The notes beneath the pieces were generated by a model, which did not search any database, was not told where the DNA came from, and saw nothing but the letters and a program-made list of their open reading frames with translations. 64,000 bases of DNA from Luteibacter sp. 9135 (GTDB taxonomy: Bacteria; Pseudomonadota; Gammaproteobacteria; Xanthomonadales; Rhodanobacteraceae), in assembly GCF_000745005.1 (NCBI RefSeq), contig NZ_JQNB01000001.1:2287501-2351500 (forward strand), read 5' to 3'. The stretch's first letter is position 1. Each line of letters opens with the position of its first letter. Positions 19,903 through 29,437 of this stretch are shown in pieces. A program made the position numbers and the translations under genes.

Positions 19903-21136
19903 AGTAGAGCACGCGCGCCCGCAGCGTGCCTTCGATGGCCGCCAGTTCGTTGCGCAGGGCCACCGCGCGTTCCTCGCTGGTGGTCACATCGATGACGACG
20001 TAACCCACCTGGGGCGAGGTCTGCAGGTACTGGCCGTCGATGTTGACCGCCGCGCGCGAGAACACCTCGTTCACCCGCGACAGCACGCCAGGGATGTTGC
20101 GATGGATATGCAGCAGGCGGCGACTGGTGGGATGGCCGGGCAGCGAGACCTCGGGGAAGTTCACCGCCGAGAGCGTGCTGCCGTTGTCGCTGTAGCGCAC
20201 CAGCTTGGACGCCACCTCGATGCCGATGTTCTCCTGCGCCTCGGCGGTGCTGCCGCCGACGTGCGGGGTGAGGATCACGTTGTCCATGCCCACCAGCGGC
20301 GAGACGAACGGATCGCCGTTGCCCTTGGGCTCGACGGGAAACACGTCGATGGCGGCGCCGGCGAGGTGCTTCTCGCGCAGCGCATCGGCCAGCGCGTCGA
20401 TATCCACCACCGTGCCGCGCGAGGCGTTGATCAGCATGGAGCCGGCGCGCATGCGGGCGATCTCCGCGGCACCGACCATGTGCTTCGTCTGCGCGGTTTC
20501 CGGCACGTGCAGCGTGACCACGTCGGCTCGCTCGAGCAGGTCGTCCAGGCTGGACGCCGGCCGCGCATTGCCCAGCGACAGCTTGGGCTCGATATCGTGG
20601 AAGATGACGCGCATGCCCAGCGATTCGGCCAGCACGCCGACCTGGGTGCCGATATGCCCATAACCGACGATGCCCAGCACCTTGTCGCGTACCTCGAAGC
20701 TGCCGGCGGCCGACTTGGACCAGCCGCCGCGATGGCACTCGGCGTTCTTCTCGGGGATGCGCCGCACCAGCATGATCGTCTCGGCGATGACCAGCTCGGC
20801 CACGCTGCGCGTGTTGGAGTAGGGTGCGTTGAACACCGGCACGCCCAGGCGCTCTGCCTCGGCCGCATCGACCTGGTTGGTGCCGATACAGAAGCAGCCC
20901 ACCGCGATGAGGCGGCGCGCCTCGGCCAGCACCTCGGCGGACAGGTGCGTGCGCGAGCGGATGCCGACGATGTGCGCATCGGCGATGCGCTGCTTGAGTT
21001 CGTCCTCGGGCAGCGATTTCTCGTGGAACTCGATCTGCGAGTAACCGGCCTGGCGGAAGGTGTCGAGTGCGCTGCGGCTCACCCCTTCCAGCAGCAGCAC
21101 CTTGATGTCTTCTTTCGGGTACGACGTGCGTTTCAT
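19901..21136 (-). CDS. serA: D-3-phosphoglycerate dehydrogenase
   Basis: First enzyme of serine synthesis, oxidising 3-phosphoglycerate to 3-phosphohydroxypyruvate with NAD. The ATG at 21136 gives 411 residues, as in E. coli (410). The NAD-binding domain has GYGHIGTQVG. The substrate Arg lies in NASRGTVVD and the catalytic His in LTPHVGGSTAEAQENIG. A C-terminal ACT domain (about 340-411, LLHIHRNIPGVLSRVNEVFS) suggests feedback inhibition by serine. It is the short ACT-type enzyme without the intervening domain. It is divergent from the FAD oxidoreductase starting at 21249; E. coli SerA also reduces 2-oxoglutarate to D-2-hydroxyglutarate, which that neighbour may reoxidise. Confidence 0.95.
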   Translation of the reverse strand: MKRTSYPKEDIKVLLLEGVSRSALDTFRQAGYSQIEFHEKSLPEDELKQRIADAHIVGIRSRTHLSAEVLAEARRLIAVGCFCIGTNQVDAAEAERLGVPVFNAPYSNTRSVAELVIAETIMLVRRIPEKNAECHRGGWSKSAAGSFEVRDKVLGIVGYGHIGTQVGVLAESLGMRVIFHDIEPKLSLGNARPASSLDDLLERADVVTLHVPETAQTKHMVGAAEIARMRAGSMLINASRGTVVDIDALADALREKHLAGAAIDVFPVEPKGNGDPFVSPLVGMDNVILTPHVGGSTAEAQENIGIEVASKLVRYSDNGSTLSAVNFPEVSLPGHPTSRRLLHIHRNIPGVLSRVNEVFSRAAVNIDGQYLQTSPQVGYVVIDVTTSEERAVALRNELAAIEGTLRARVLY

Positions 21137-21248
21137 GGCTGGCGCTTCTGTTCCGCGGATCGGCTGGACACTATGCCAGATCGGGGCGCCCATGTTGCAG
21201 CGCGGCGACGGGACTGGCACCCTCGGTGGACACCCGAGCGAGATTCCC

Positions 21249-22634
21249 ATGACCGATCCGCGCCTGGCCGAACTGGCCCGTCTCCTCCCCGACCTGAAGC
21301 TGTCCACGGAACCGGGCGACCTGGAACACCACGGCCGCGACTGGACGCGCCGCTGGACACCGGCGCCGCTGGCCATCGCCTACCCGGCCACGGTGGAGGA
21401 AGTGCAGGGCATCGTGCGCTGGGCGAACGGGCAGGGCGTCGGGCTGGTGCCGTCCGGCGGTCGCACCGGCCTGTCGGGCGGTGCCGTGGCCGCCCATGGC
21501 GAACTGGTGGTCACGCTCGATCGCATGAACCGCGTGCTCGAGTTCGACCCGATCGACCGCACGCTCACCGTGCAGCCCGGCATCGCGCTGGAAGCGGTGC
21601 ATAACGCCGCCCGCGAGCACTCGCTCATCTACCCGGTGGACTTCGCCGCGCGCGGTTCGTGCCAGATCGGCGGCAATATCGCCACCAACGCCGGCGGCAT
21701 CCGGGTGATCCGCTACGGCAACACGCGCCAGTGGGTGGCCGGGCTGAAGGTGGTCACGGGCACGGGCGAGCTGCTGGACCTCAACCGGGGGCTGGTCAAG
21801 AACGCCTCCGGCTACGATTTCCGGCACCTGGTCATCGGCTCCGAAGGCACCCTCGGCATCGTCGTCGAGGCCACCCTCAGCCTGACCTCGCCGCCGCCGC
21901 CCTCGCAGGTGATGCTGCTGGCCATCCCTGCCATGGATGCCCTGATGAAGGTGTTTGCCGAAGCGCGGCATTCCCTCAGCCTGGGCGCCTTCGAATTCTT
22001 CACCGACCGGGCGCTTCACCACGTGGTGGCCCATGGCGCACGGCGTCCCTTCGAGGAAGACCATCCGTTCTACGTGGTGGCCGAGTTCGACGTGCCCGAT
22101 GCGTCGGCCGAAGCCGCCGCCCTGGCCTTCTTCGAATTCTGCCTGGGCGAGGGCTGGGTGGTGGATGGCGTCATCAGTTCCAGCGAGGCGCAGGCTGCAT
22201 CGTTGTGGCGGTTGCGCGAGGGCATCACGGAGTCGCTGGCGCCGCACAAGCCCTACAAGAACGATGTGTCGGTGCGGATCTCCGCCGTGCCCGCCTTCAT
22301 GGCGGACATGCAGACCTTGCTTGCGGCGGAGTACCCCGATGTCGACGTGGTGTGGTTTGGGCATATCGGCGACGGCAACCTGCACATCAACGTGCTGAAG
22401 CCGGAAGGCCTGGACAATGCCGTGTTCGTCGCCCAGTGCGAGCACGTCACCTCGTTGCTGGTCGATACGCTGCACCGCCATGGCGGCAGCATCTCCGCCG
22501 AACACGGCATCGGCCTGGTCAAGAAGCCGTGGCTGGACAGCGTGCGCAGCGAAGCCGAGATCGCCTTGATGCGCGGTATCAAGGCGGTGTGGGACCCGAA
22601 CAACGTGATGAACCCGGGCAAGCTGCTTCCGTAA
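21249..22634 (+). CDS. FAD-linked D-2-hydroxyglutarate/D-lactate dehydrogenase-like oxidoreductase
   Basis: Flavoprotein of 461 residues in the VAO/PCMH family. The FAD-binding domain spans about 40-220 (LVPSGGRTGLSGGAV and QIGGNIATNAGG). The C-terminal FAD-oxidase domain contains GHIGDGNLHIN and SAEHGIGLVKKPWL, which carry the metal-binding His residues of D-2-hydroxyacid dehydrogenases. The ATG at 21249 is used; upstream reading is antisense to the serA start region. D-lactate dehydrogenase and GlcD-like enzymes share these motifs. The divergent position beside serA favours D-2-hydroxyglutarate as substrate, because in Pseudomonas stutzeri the two enzymes are reported to be coupled in serine synthesis. 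Confidence 0.85.
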   Translation: MTDPRLAELARLLPDLKLSTEPGDLEHHGRDWTRRWTPAPLAIAYPATVEEVQGIVRWANGQGVGLVPSGGRTGLSGGAVAAHGELVVTLDRMNRVLEFDPIDRTLTVQPGIALEAVHNAAREHSLIYPVDFAARGSCQIGGNIATNAGGIRVIRYGNTRQWVAGLKVVTGTGELLDLNRGLVKNASGYDFRHLVIGSEGTLGIVVEATLSLTSPPPPSQVMLLAIPAMDALMKVFAEARHSLSLGAFEFFTDRALHHVVAHGARRPFEEDHPFYVVAEFDVPDASAEAAALAFFEFCLGEGWVVDGVISSSEAQAASLWRLREGITESLAPHKPYKNDVSVRISAVPAFMADMQTLLAAEYPDVDVVWFGHIGDGNLHINVLKPEGLDNAVFVAQCEHVTSLLVDTLHRHGGSISAEHGIGLVKKPWLDSVRSEAEIALMRGIKAVWDPNNVMNPGKLLP

Positions 22635-22686
22635 GGAGGGGCAAGGCGCGGCGTCGGCAGTTGGCAGCGCGGGATCGGCCCGCTAG

Positions 22687-23682
<996 letters not shown>

Positions 23683-23685
23683 GAC

Positions 23686-23719
23686 AAAAAAGAGGCTGCC
23701 CGGTCGATGCCGGGCAGCC
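23686..23719 (-). terminator. Terminator of the extracellular nuclease gene
   Basis: GGCTGCCCGG (23694-23703) pairs with CCGGGCAGCC (23710-23719) over TCGATG. On the minus strand the stem is followed by CTC and six T (23686-23691), so it serves the nuclease gene. On the plus strand it lies 11 bases after pip and may slow that transcript too. Confidence 0.85.
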
Positions 23720-23739
23720 AGGTCAGATCACGACACGCT

Positions 23740-23763
23740 TCAGAACAAGCGTCAGAACAAGCG
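23740..23763. repeat. 12-base tandem duplication over the nuclease stop codon
   Basis: TCAGAACAAGCG occurs twice in direct succession. On the minus strand the nuclease ends L-R-L-F-stop and the repeat encodes R-L-F-stop again, so the coding end including the stop codon is duplicated. The second copy is untranslated. Confidence 0.85.
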
Positions 23764-26487
23764 CAGCGGCAGGGTTACCAGGTCCACCACGAAACCGTCG
23801 TGGTCGGACGAGCCCATCGCCTTCTTCACACCCGTGGCCGAGGCCGCGTCATCCAGCGTCTGCACCGGCGCGTCGAGGTTGCCGCGGCCGTACTCCATGC
23901 GCAGGAACAGGCCGCGTGCCACGGTGTTGAGCAGCGCGTGGTCGAGCACCTGGTGCGTCGGCACCGAGCGGGGCGCCTGGCCCTGCACGTTGCCGAAGTT
24001 CTCGGTGAACAGGAACGAATAGCGATCGTTCGCCGGTACCGAGTCCACAGCGTTCCACAAGGCCGGCTTGACCAGGTTGCCGCCGAGCTTCAGCAGGTTC
24101 TGGCTGTCGTCGTAGCGGCCGGAAATCAGGCCGACCACATCGGTGAAGCCATCGCTGAACTGATACGCGTTGAAGTCGCCGACGACCAGCAGCGGCGCGA
24201 GCAGGTTCTTCCGTCCCATCTGCAAGGCCTGGACCTGCGCCGCGAGCGACTTCGCCTGGAGGAAGCGCTTCTGCCGGTCACGGTCGGCCGTGCTGCCGGT
24301 CTTGTCCACATTCTGCCGCGCCTTCGGATGCACCGCGATCACATTGATGCGCATCTTGCCGAGGATCGAGGGCACCTCGGCGGTCAGCAGCAGCGGCGGA
24401 TGGTCGTGGATGAAGGCGGTGCTGCCCTGGTCCTGCCAGGTCTCGTCGGCGGCCAGCTGGTGGACGTCCAGCACGCGCACGCGATCGGTACGGACCAGGA
24501 AGCCGACGTTGATGCCGCTGGGGTCGTGGCCTTCCTGCAGGAAGGCCTCGTACTGCGCCGGGTAATCGTCACCCAGCTGCCTGGCCAGGCCTTGCAGCAC
24601 GGTCAGGCTCTTCACTTCCTCCACTGAGAGGATGTCCGGCAGCTTCAGCACGCTGCCGACGTACGCGGACAGGCGCTGGGTCTTCAGGCGCACCTGGTCG
24701 GCAGTCGGCTCGGTGTCGCCACCGCTGCAGGTAAAGGTCGTGTTGAACTGCGTATCGCAGAAGCGCTCCATGTTGAACGCGCCCACGCGTACCGCGAAGA
24801 ACGGTCGTGAATCCACGGGACGCGGCAGTTCGGCGGCCTTGGTCACGGTCACCTTCGTGGGAATGAAGGTGTACGCCCCGAACGCGTACGACATGACGCC
24901 CTCGGCGCGGAACGTGGTGCCGGCGTTGAACGGCGTGTTCGCCGCCACGGCGCCGTAGTCGGCCGTGTTCATCTTGAACACTTCCGGGTTGCCGGACCAG
25001 TTCGGCAGGTTCACGCCGTCCGGCACCGGCACGGTGTAACGCACGCCGGGCTTGCGCAGCGAGCGCTGTCCGTTGGCGGTGACGTACACCTCCGCGAACG
25101 GCTCGTTGCTGAAGCGCAGGTTGCCGGTGGTGATCATGCCGTTGTCGATCGCCACGCGCATGCCGACATAGCACTGGAAGTTGGTCTCGCCACAGGAGAG
25201 CGCGTTCGGGTCCGTGGAGGGCACGTTGGCGCCGAAGACGACCGGTGCAGGCAGCTTCGCGCCACGCATCGTGGTCGCCACCGTGGCGTTCTTCAGTTCG
25301 GGCAGGTTGAAGTAGTTGTCGACCGTGGCCTCCACGTCGACCATGTCGCCGATCGCTACCGATGGCGCGGACTGCGTGAACACGTAGATGCCGTTGGAGG
25401 TGAGGCGGTCGTCGTCGTCGCGGCTGTCCGGCGTCTGCATCGTGAAGCCGGCCGGGCCCACGGCGGTGACGATGTTGCCCTTGGTGGCGACACGCTTGCC
25501 GAGCAACGGCGACACCTGCCCGCGACCGGTGACCTGCCAGATCTCGGCGGTGAGCGGAATCTGGTTGAGGATCGCGCCGACCGCGGTGGCCTTGGCCAGC
25601 GTGACGCCGCCGGTGGCATCGCTGAGGTTCACGCGGAACGCCTTGTCGGGCCCGGCGGCCTTGGCGCCATGCACGTTGACGGTAAGCGTCGTGGCTGTCG
25701 ATCCCGCAGGAATCGTCAGCGTCGTGTCGACCTTATCGTAGTCGCCCGCGGCGACGGTTGCCGTGTCGTCCACGGTCACCGCATGCACGGTCACGTCGGC
25801 GGAACTGGGCTCGCTCAGCGTGATCGCGAACGGCATCGGCACATCGTCGCCGTTGCGCAGGTTCACCGTGGCGTCGGCGACCGACACGCTGGTGCCCTGC
25901 ACGGTGCAAGGCGAGGTGCTGGCGCGGGGCGCGGTGGGTGCGACCTTGACCCAATCGGCGGCATTGTTGCCCGTGGACTGTGGCAACCCGGCGCCGTTGA
26001 CTTTGCGCCCGTAGCCCTGGTCCGAATTGCCGCTGCCCAGCGACGCCAGCGGCGTGCCCAGCTTGTAGGCGGAACCGGCGCTCAGGCCCACCTGGTCCAC
26101 GATCGCGCCGTTGGCATCGAGCACGGCCAGGCCACCGTCATCGGTGAAGCCGGTGGCATAGGTGAGATCGGGGGTAACGGTACCGGAATAGCCCGACGCG
26201 GCCTTGTTCGCCAGCAGCAGGAAACAGCCCGGTGCCACAGCGGTGCCGGTGGGGAAGGTGAAGCGCGTCCCGGTGGTGCCGCTCGCGTTGGACGCGTTCA
26301 ACTTGTAGCCGGACAGGTCCAGCGCGGCGGTGCCCGTGTTCTGCACCTCGACGAATTCGTCGTTGCCGCCGGCGGGGCCGCGGGCACGGAACTGGGTGAT
26401 GGAAAGGTCGGCCGCCTGCAGCGGCAAGACGGCCATGAGGCCTGCCAGCGCCGCCCATGAGGCGCGCCGTGACGTGGTCAAACGCAT
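23752..26487 (-). CDS. Secreted ExeM/NucH-type nuclease with lamin-tail domain
   Basis: Large exported protein of 911 residues. A signal peptide (about 1-27, SWAALAGLMAVLPLQAADL) leads into a lamin-tail domain (about 28-150, AADLSITQFRARGPAGGNDEF). A Calx-beta-like region (about 190-300) and an OB-like/nuclease-accessory region follow. The C-terminal endonuclease/exonuclease/phosphatase domain (about 580-911) carries FNMERFCDTQF, VVGDFNAYQFSDG and the catalytic GSSDHDGF. ExeM in Shewanella is an extracellular DNase that uses or remodels biofilm DNA. A strong GAGGGGA precedes the ATG at 26487. It stands alone; upp lies upstream on the same strand. Confidence 0.85.
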   Translation of the reverse strand: MRLTTSRRASWAALAGLMAVLPLQAADLSITQFRARGPAGGNDEFVEVQNTGTAALDLSGYKLNASNASGTTGTRFTFPTGTAVAPGCFLLLANKAASGYSGTVTPDLTYATGFTDDGGLAVLDANGAIVDQVGLSAGSAYKLGTPLASLGSGNSDQGYGRKVNGAGLPQSTGNNAADWVKVAPTAPRASTSPCTVQGTSVSVADATVNLRNGDDVPMPFAITLSEPSSADVTVHAVTVDDTATVAAGDYDKVDTTLTIPAGSTATTLTVNVHGAKAAGPDKAFRVNLSDATGGVTLAKATAVGAILNQIPLTAEIWQVTGRGQVSPLLGKRVATKGNIVTAVGPAGFTMQTPDSRDDDDRLTSNGIYVFTQSAPSVAIGDMVDVEATVDNYFNLPELKNATVATTMRGAKLPAPVVFGANVPSTDPNALSCGETNFQCYVGMRVAIDNGMITTGNLRFSNEPFAEVYVTANGQRSLRKPGVRYTVPVPDGVNLPNWSGNPEVFKMNTADYGAVAANTPFNAGTTFRAEGVMSYAFGAYTFIPTKVTVTKAAELPRPVDSRPFFAVRVGAFNMERFCDTQFNTTFTCSGGDTEPTADQVRLKTQRLSAYVGSVLKLPDILSVEEVKSLTVLQGLARQLGDDYPAQYEAFLQEGHDPSGINVGFLVRTDRVRVLDVHQLAADETWQDQGSTAFIHDHPPLLLTAEVPSILGKMRINVIAVHPKARQNVDKTGSTADRDRQKRFLQAKSLAAQVQALQMGRKNLLAPLLVVGDFNAYQFSDGFTDVVGLISGRYDDSQNLLKLGGNLVKPALWNAVDSVPANDRYSFLFTENFGNVQGQAPRSVPTHQVLDHALLNTVARGLFLRMEYGRGNLDAPVQTLDDAASATGVKKAMGSSDHDGFVVDLVTLPLRLF

Positions 26488-26608
26488 TCGATTGTCCCCT
26501 CGAGTCGTTGAGTAGTACGCGACCCACAGCGTCATGCGTGTCCTCGCACGACGTTCCCCCTGCGAAGGCCCGTACCCTAGTGTGACGCCATTTTATGACA
26601 GCGGCATG

Positions 26609-26628
26609 CACGGCTACGGATAGCCGTG
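26609..26628 (-). promoter_or_regulatory. Perfect hairpin between upp and the nuclease gene
   Basis: CACGGCTA (26609-26616) pairs perfectly with TAGCCGTG (26621-26628) around CGGA. It has no T-run on the minus strand, where it would follow upp by about 50 bases. It could be a Rho-independent-like end, a 3' stabiliser for upp or an operator. Downstream, CATAAAAT may include the nuclease -10. Confidence 0.4.
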
Positions 26629-26678
26629 GATCAGGTCGTGTTTCAGGGGGCGGGGCTTCGGAGGGCGGGGTGGCGCGG

Positions 26679-27314
26679 TCAGGTCTTCTGCTTGGTCCCG
26701 AAGATCTTGTCGCCGGCGTCGCCCAGCCCCGGCAGGATGTAGCCCAGCTCGTTCAGCCGCTCGTCGATGCAGGCCACGTAGATCTCGATGTCCGGATGCG
26801 CTGCCTCGATGCGCTTTAGCCCTTCGGGCGCGGCAACCAGGAACAGGCCCTTGATCCGCTTCGCGCCGGCCGCCTTGAGCATGTCCACCGTGGCCACCAG
26901 CGTGCCGGCGGTGGCGAGCATGGGATCGACGATGATCGCCGTGCGCTCGTCCATGCCGCCGCTGAGCTTCTCGTAATAGGCCACCGGCTCGAGGGTTTCC
27001 TCGTCACGCTGCAGGCCGACCACGCTGACCTTGGCGGCCGGGATCATCTCGAGCACGCCGGTGAGCATGCCCAGGCCCGCGCGCAGGATAGGCACGATGG
27101 TGACCTTCTTGCCTTTGATATGGGTGACCTCCACCGGACCCGCCCAGCCCTGGATGGTCTTGGTCTCGGTCTCCATGTCCGCCGTGGCCTCGTACGTCAG
27201 CAGCGCGGCCACTTCGGAAGCCAGCTCGCGGAACTCTTTCGTGCTGATGCCCACGACGCGCATGAGGCCCAGCTTGTGCTGGATGAGGGGGTGGCGGACT
27301 TCGACGATTTTCAT
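26679..27314 (-). CDS. upp: Uracil phosphoribosyltransferase
   Basis: Salvage enzyme converting uracil and PRPP to UMP. The ATG at 27314 gives 211 residues (E. coli 208), starting [19 protein letters not shown]; the longer frame upstream reads repeat DNA. The PRPP-binding loop is [17 protein letters not shown]. The uracil-binding C-terminus contains [16 protein letters not shown], typical of the family. No uraA permease is adjacent. A long inverted-repeat element fills the DNA upstream. Confidence 0.96.
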   Translation of the reverse strand: MKIVEVRHPLIQHKLGLMRVVGISTKEFRELASEVAALLTYEATADMETETKTIQGWAGPVEVTHIKGKKVTIVPILRAGLGMLTGVLEMIPAAKVSVVGLQRDEETLEPVAYYEKLSGGMDERTAIIVDPMLATAGTLVATVDMLKAAGAKRIKGLFLVAAPEGLKRIEAAHPDIEIYVACIDERLNELGYILPGLGDAGDKIFGTKQKT

Positions 27315-27371
27315 GGGCGGGTGGGGATGGTGGGCGGTGTATCTATTCTTGCATGTTAGGGGTGGGTGGCC

Positions 27372-27677
27372 GGGGAGGAGGCGCCGGGCGGTCACCCTCT
27401 GCGCTCGGGCAGCGGCCACAAGTGGCCGAACTCGCTCAGAGGGTGACCACCCGACACCTCCCTGACGACTGAGGTGCGTTGCCGGGAAAGCAACGCTCGA
27501 GGTGTCGCACGGAGCGGCATCTGCAGGGCGGGCCGCGCGAGGTTGCCAACGCTTTGCTTTTCCACTCCCGCTTGCCTCTGTGGTCGCAGAGGTGCTGGGT
27601 GGTTACGCTCTGAGCGAGTTCGGCCGCTTGCGGCCGCTGCCCGAGCGCAGAGTGTGACCACCCAGCGCCTCCTCGCC
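27372..27677. repeat. Long imperfect inverted repeat of about 300 bases (MITE/REPIN-like)
   Basis: The 415-base gap between upp and the aminotransferase holds this element and no gene. The left arm (about 27372-27455) reads GGGGAGGAGGCGC, then GTCACCCTCTGCGCTCGGGC, then a core GGCCACAAGTGGCC. The right arm (about 27594-27677) is its inverse with few mismatches (core GGCCGCTTGCGGCC). Each arm is itself an imperfect palindrome, since CTCTGCGCTCGG mirrors GAACTCGCTCAGAG. Similarity continues inward for about ten bases (CACCCGACACCTC against GAGGTGCTGGGTG). No transposase is present. It differs from the GTAGGAGCGC elements at 12.5 and 63.5 kb. Confidence 0.85.
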
Positions 27678-27729
27678 GCGCCATACGAGCGACTGTGGCT
27701 CTGGCTCTGGCTTAGGACGGCAACCGCTA

Positions 27730-29235
27730 TCAAGCAGCCCGCGTCGAAGCCGCCACCTGACGCCGCGGACCTTCCTTCAGCGCATGGCGGATTTCCTCGA
27801 TGATGAGGTCCACCTCGGCGCTGGTGACGCGGAAGTGCGGCGTGAAGCGCAGCGAATTGGCTCCACCGTGGATGACGCCCACGCCACGCTCGCGCATGTA
27901 TTCCTCGGTGGAACCTTCGCCGTAGCATTTGAACTCGTGCGCCAGCTCGCAGGAGAACAGCAGGCCCGTGCCCTGCACCTTGGTGATAAGGCCGCCCAGT
28001 TCGGTCTTCAGGCCTTCCAGCTTCTGCACGAACTCGCGACCGCGGGCGCGGATGTTCTCGCGTACCTCGTCGGTCAACTCGGCCATGGTGGCCACGGCGA
28101 CATCGAGCGCGCGCGGGTTGGCGGTCATCGTGTTGCCGTAGATGCCCTTGCGGTAGAGGTCGGCGGTGGCCTCGGTGACGGCCAGCACGGACAAGGGGTA
28201 CTGGCCCGCGTTGAGCGCCTTGGAGAAGGTTTCCATGTCCGGCGCGTCCAGCGACTCGAAGCCGGGATAGTCGACGATGGAAAGCACGCCGTGCGCACGC
28301 AGGCCGGCCTGGATCGAATCGACCAGCAGCAACGTGCCGTGCGCCTGGGTGAGCTCGCGCGCGGCGGCATAGAAATCGGGCGTGAGCGCGCGGCCCGGAT
28401 CGCCTTCGCCCATCACCGGCTCGAGGAACATCGCCTCGATGAACCAGCCCTGGCGGTCGGCTTCGGCGAACGCGGCGCGCAGTTGCGCCACGTCGTAGGG
28501 CTCCACCGTGACCAGCGTGTCCTCGTTGCGGAAGCTGGCCAGGTGCTGCTGGTAGTTGCGGCGCGAGGAATCGGAATACAGTGCCGGGCGCTCGGTGCGG
28601 CCGTGGAACGCGCCCTTGACCGCCAGGCGCTTGATGGTGCGACCGGCGTGGCGTGCGCCCGGGTCGGTCATCATGCGGGCGTTGACGTCGGCGATGCGGC
28701 CGGCCAGCGTCACCGACTCGGAACCGGAGTTCAGGCACAGGAAACGGGTGTACGGGCTGCCGCCACGCGTGTGGCCCAGCTCGCGGCGCAGTGCGTCGGA
28801 CAGGCGCACCTGGGCGACGTTGGCGGTCATCACGTTGGCCATGACCTGCGGACGCGACATCGCGTCGATGATCGCCTGCGGGTTGTGGCCGAAGCCGAGC
28901 ATGCCGTAGCCGCCGTTGTCGTGCACCACGGCGCCCTTGAGCGTCACCACCCACGGGCCGCGCGCGGCGGCCGGCACATAGGGGTTGAGGCCGTCGTCCG
29001 GATAGAAGTTGACCAGGCTGGCCTGCAACTGGTGGATCTGCGCCACTTCGTCCAGGCGCAGGAAGTCGGCCATGTCGGTGCGCAGCGCACGGTGATAGGC
29101 CGCGGCATCCTCGATCGCCTGCACCAGCGCGGGATCGGTGGCGGCGAAGCGGGAAACCACCGTGTCGGGGAGGCCCCGCGTGCGCGCGGCACCACCGAAG
29201 TCGCGAAGCTCATGCAGAAGACCGATCACGTCCAT
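27730..29235 (-). CDS. Class III PLP-dependent aminotransferase, substrate unknown
   Basis: Fold-type I aminotransferase of 501 residues, longer than ArgD/GabT types (about 400-430) because of an N-terminal extension of about 90 residues. PLP-site features: NSGSESV for phosphate binding, the Asp in LLLVDSIQAGLRAHG, and the Schiff-base lysine K339 in FSKALNAG. The SIQAGLR segment departs from the usual DEVQTG, and the FMAMFLEPVMGEGDPG-like region is also unusual. It may act on an omega-amino acid or a 2-aminoethyl compound; I cannot name the substrate. A Shine-Dalgarno (AGGAG) precedes the ATG at 29235. It is divergent from an ABC exporter, with a 202-base gap that includes AT-rich promoter-like sequence near 29281-29310. 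Confidence 0.8.
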   Translation of the reverse strand: MDVIGLLHELRDFGGAARTRGLPDTVVSRFAATDPALVQAIEDAAAYHRALRTDMADFLRLDEVAQIHQLQASLVNFYPDDGLNPYVPAAARGPWVVTLKGAVVHDNGGYGMLGFGHNPQAIIDAMSRPQVMANVMTANVAQVRLSDALRRELGHTRGGSPYTRFLCLNSGSESVTLAGRIADVNARMMTDPGARHAGRTIKRLAVKGAFHGRTERPALYSDSSRRNYQQHLASFRNEDTLVTVEPYDVAQLRAAFAEADRQGWFIEAMFLEPVMGEGDPGRALTPDFYAAARELTQAHGTLLLVDSIQAGLRAHGVLSIVDYPGFESLDAPDMETFSKALNAGQYPLSVLAVTEATADLYRKGIYGNTMTANPRALDVAVATMAELTDEVRENIRARGREFVQKLEGLKTELGGLITKVQGTGLLFSCELAHEFKCYGEGSTEEYMRERGVGVIHGGANSLRFTPHFRVTSAEVDLIIEEIRHALKEGPRRQVAASTRAA

Positions 29236-29437
29236 AACCCACTCCTGGTACTTGTCGCACTGGATGACGCGGCGCTGCCGCTAAGTATCTATATGTAAAG
29301 GGTTTAATGAGCCAGCATAGCATGCGGCTTTTTGCCCCGTAACCCCCGGGTGACGCTTGTCACATCCGCACAATGACGCAAGCGACTGCCGTCAAGGGGT
29401 TGCCGCGGAATATGGTGCGACGCAAGGGAGGACACTC

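Noticed and set aside
27372..27677. CRISPR array or insertion sequence at 27.4-27.7 kb
   Set aside because: There are two inverted, not several direct, repeats and no transposase; a non-autonomous inverted-repeat element explains it better.
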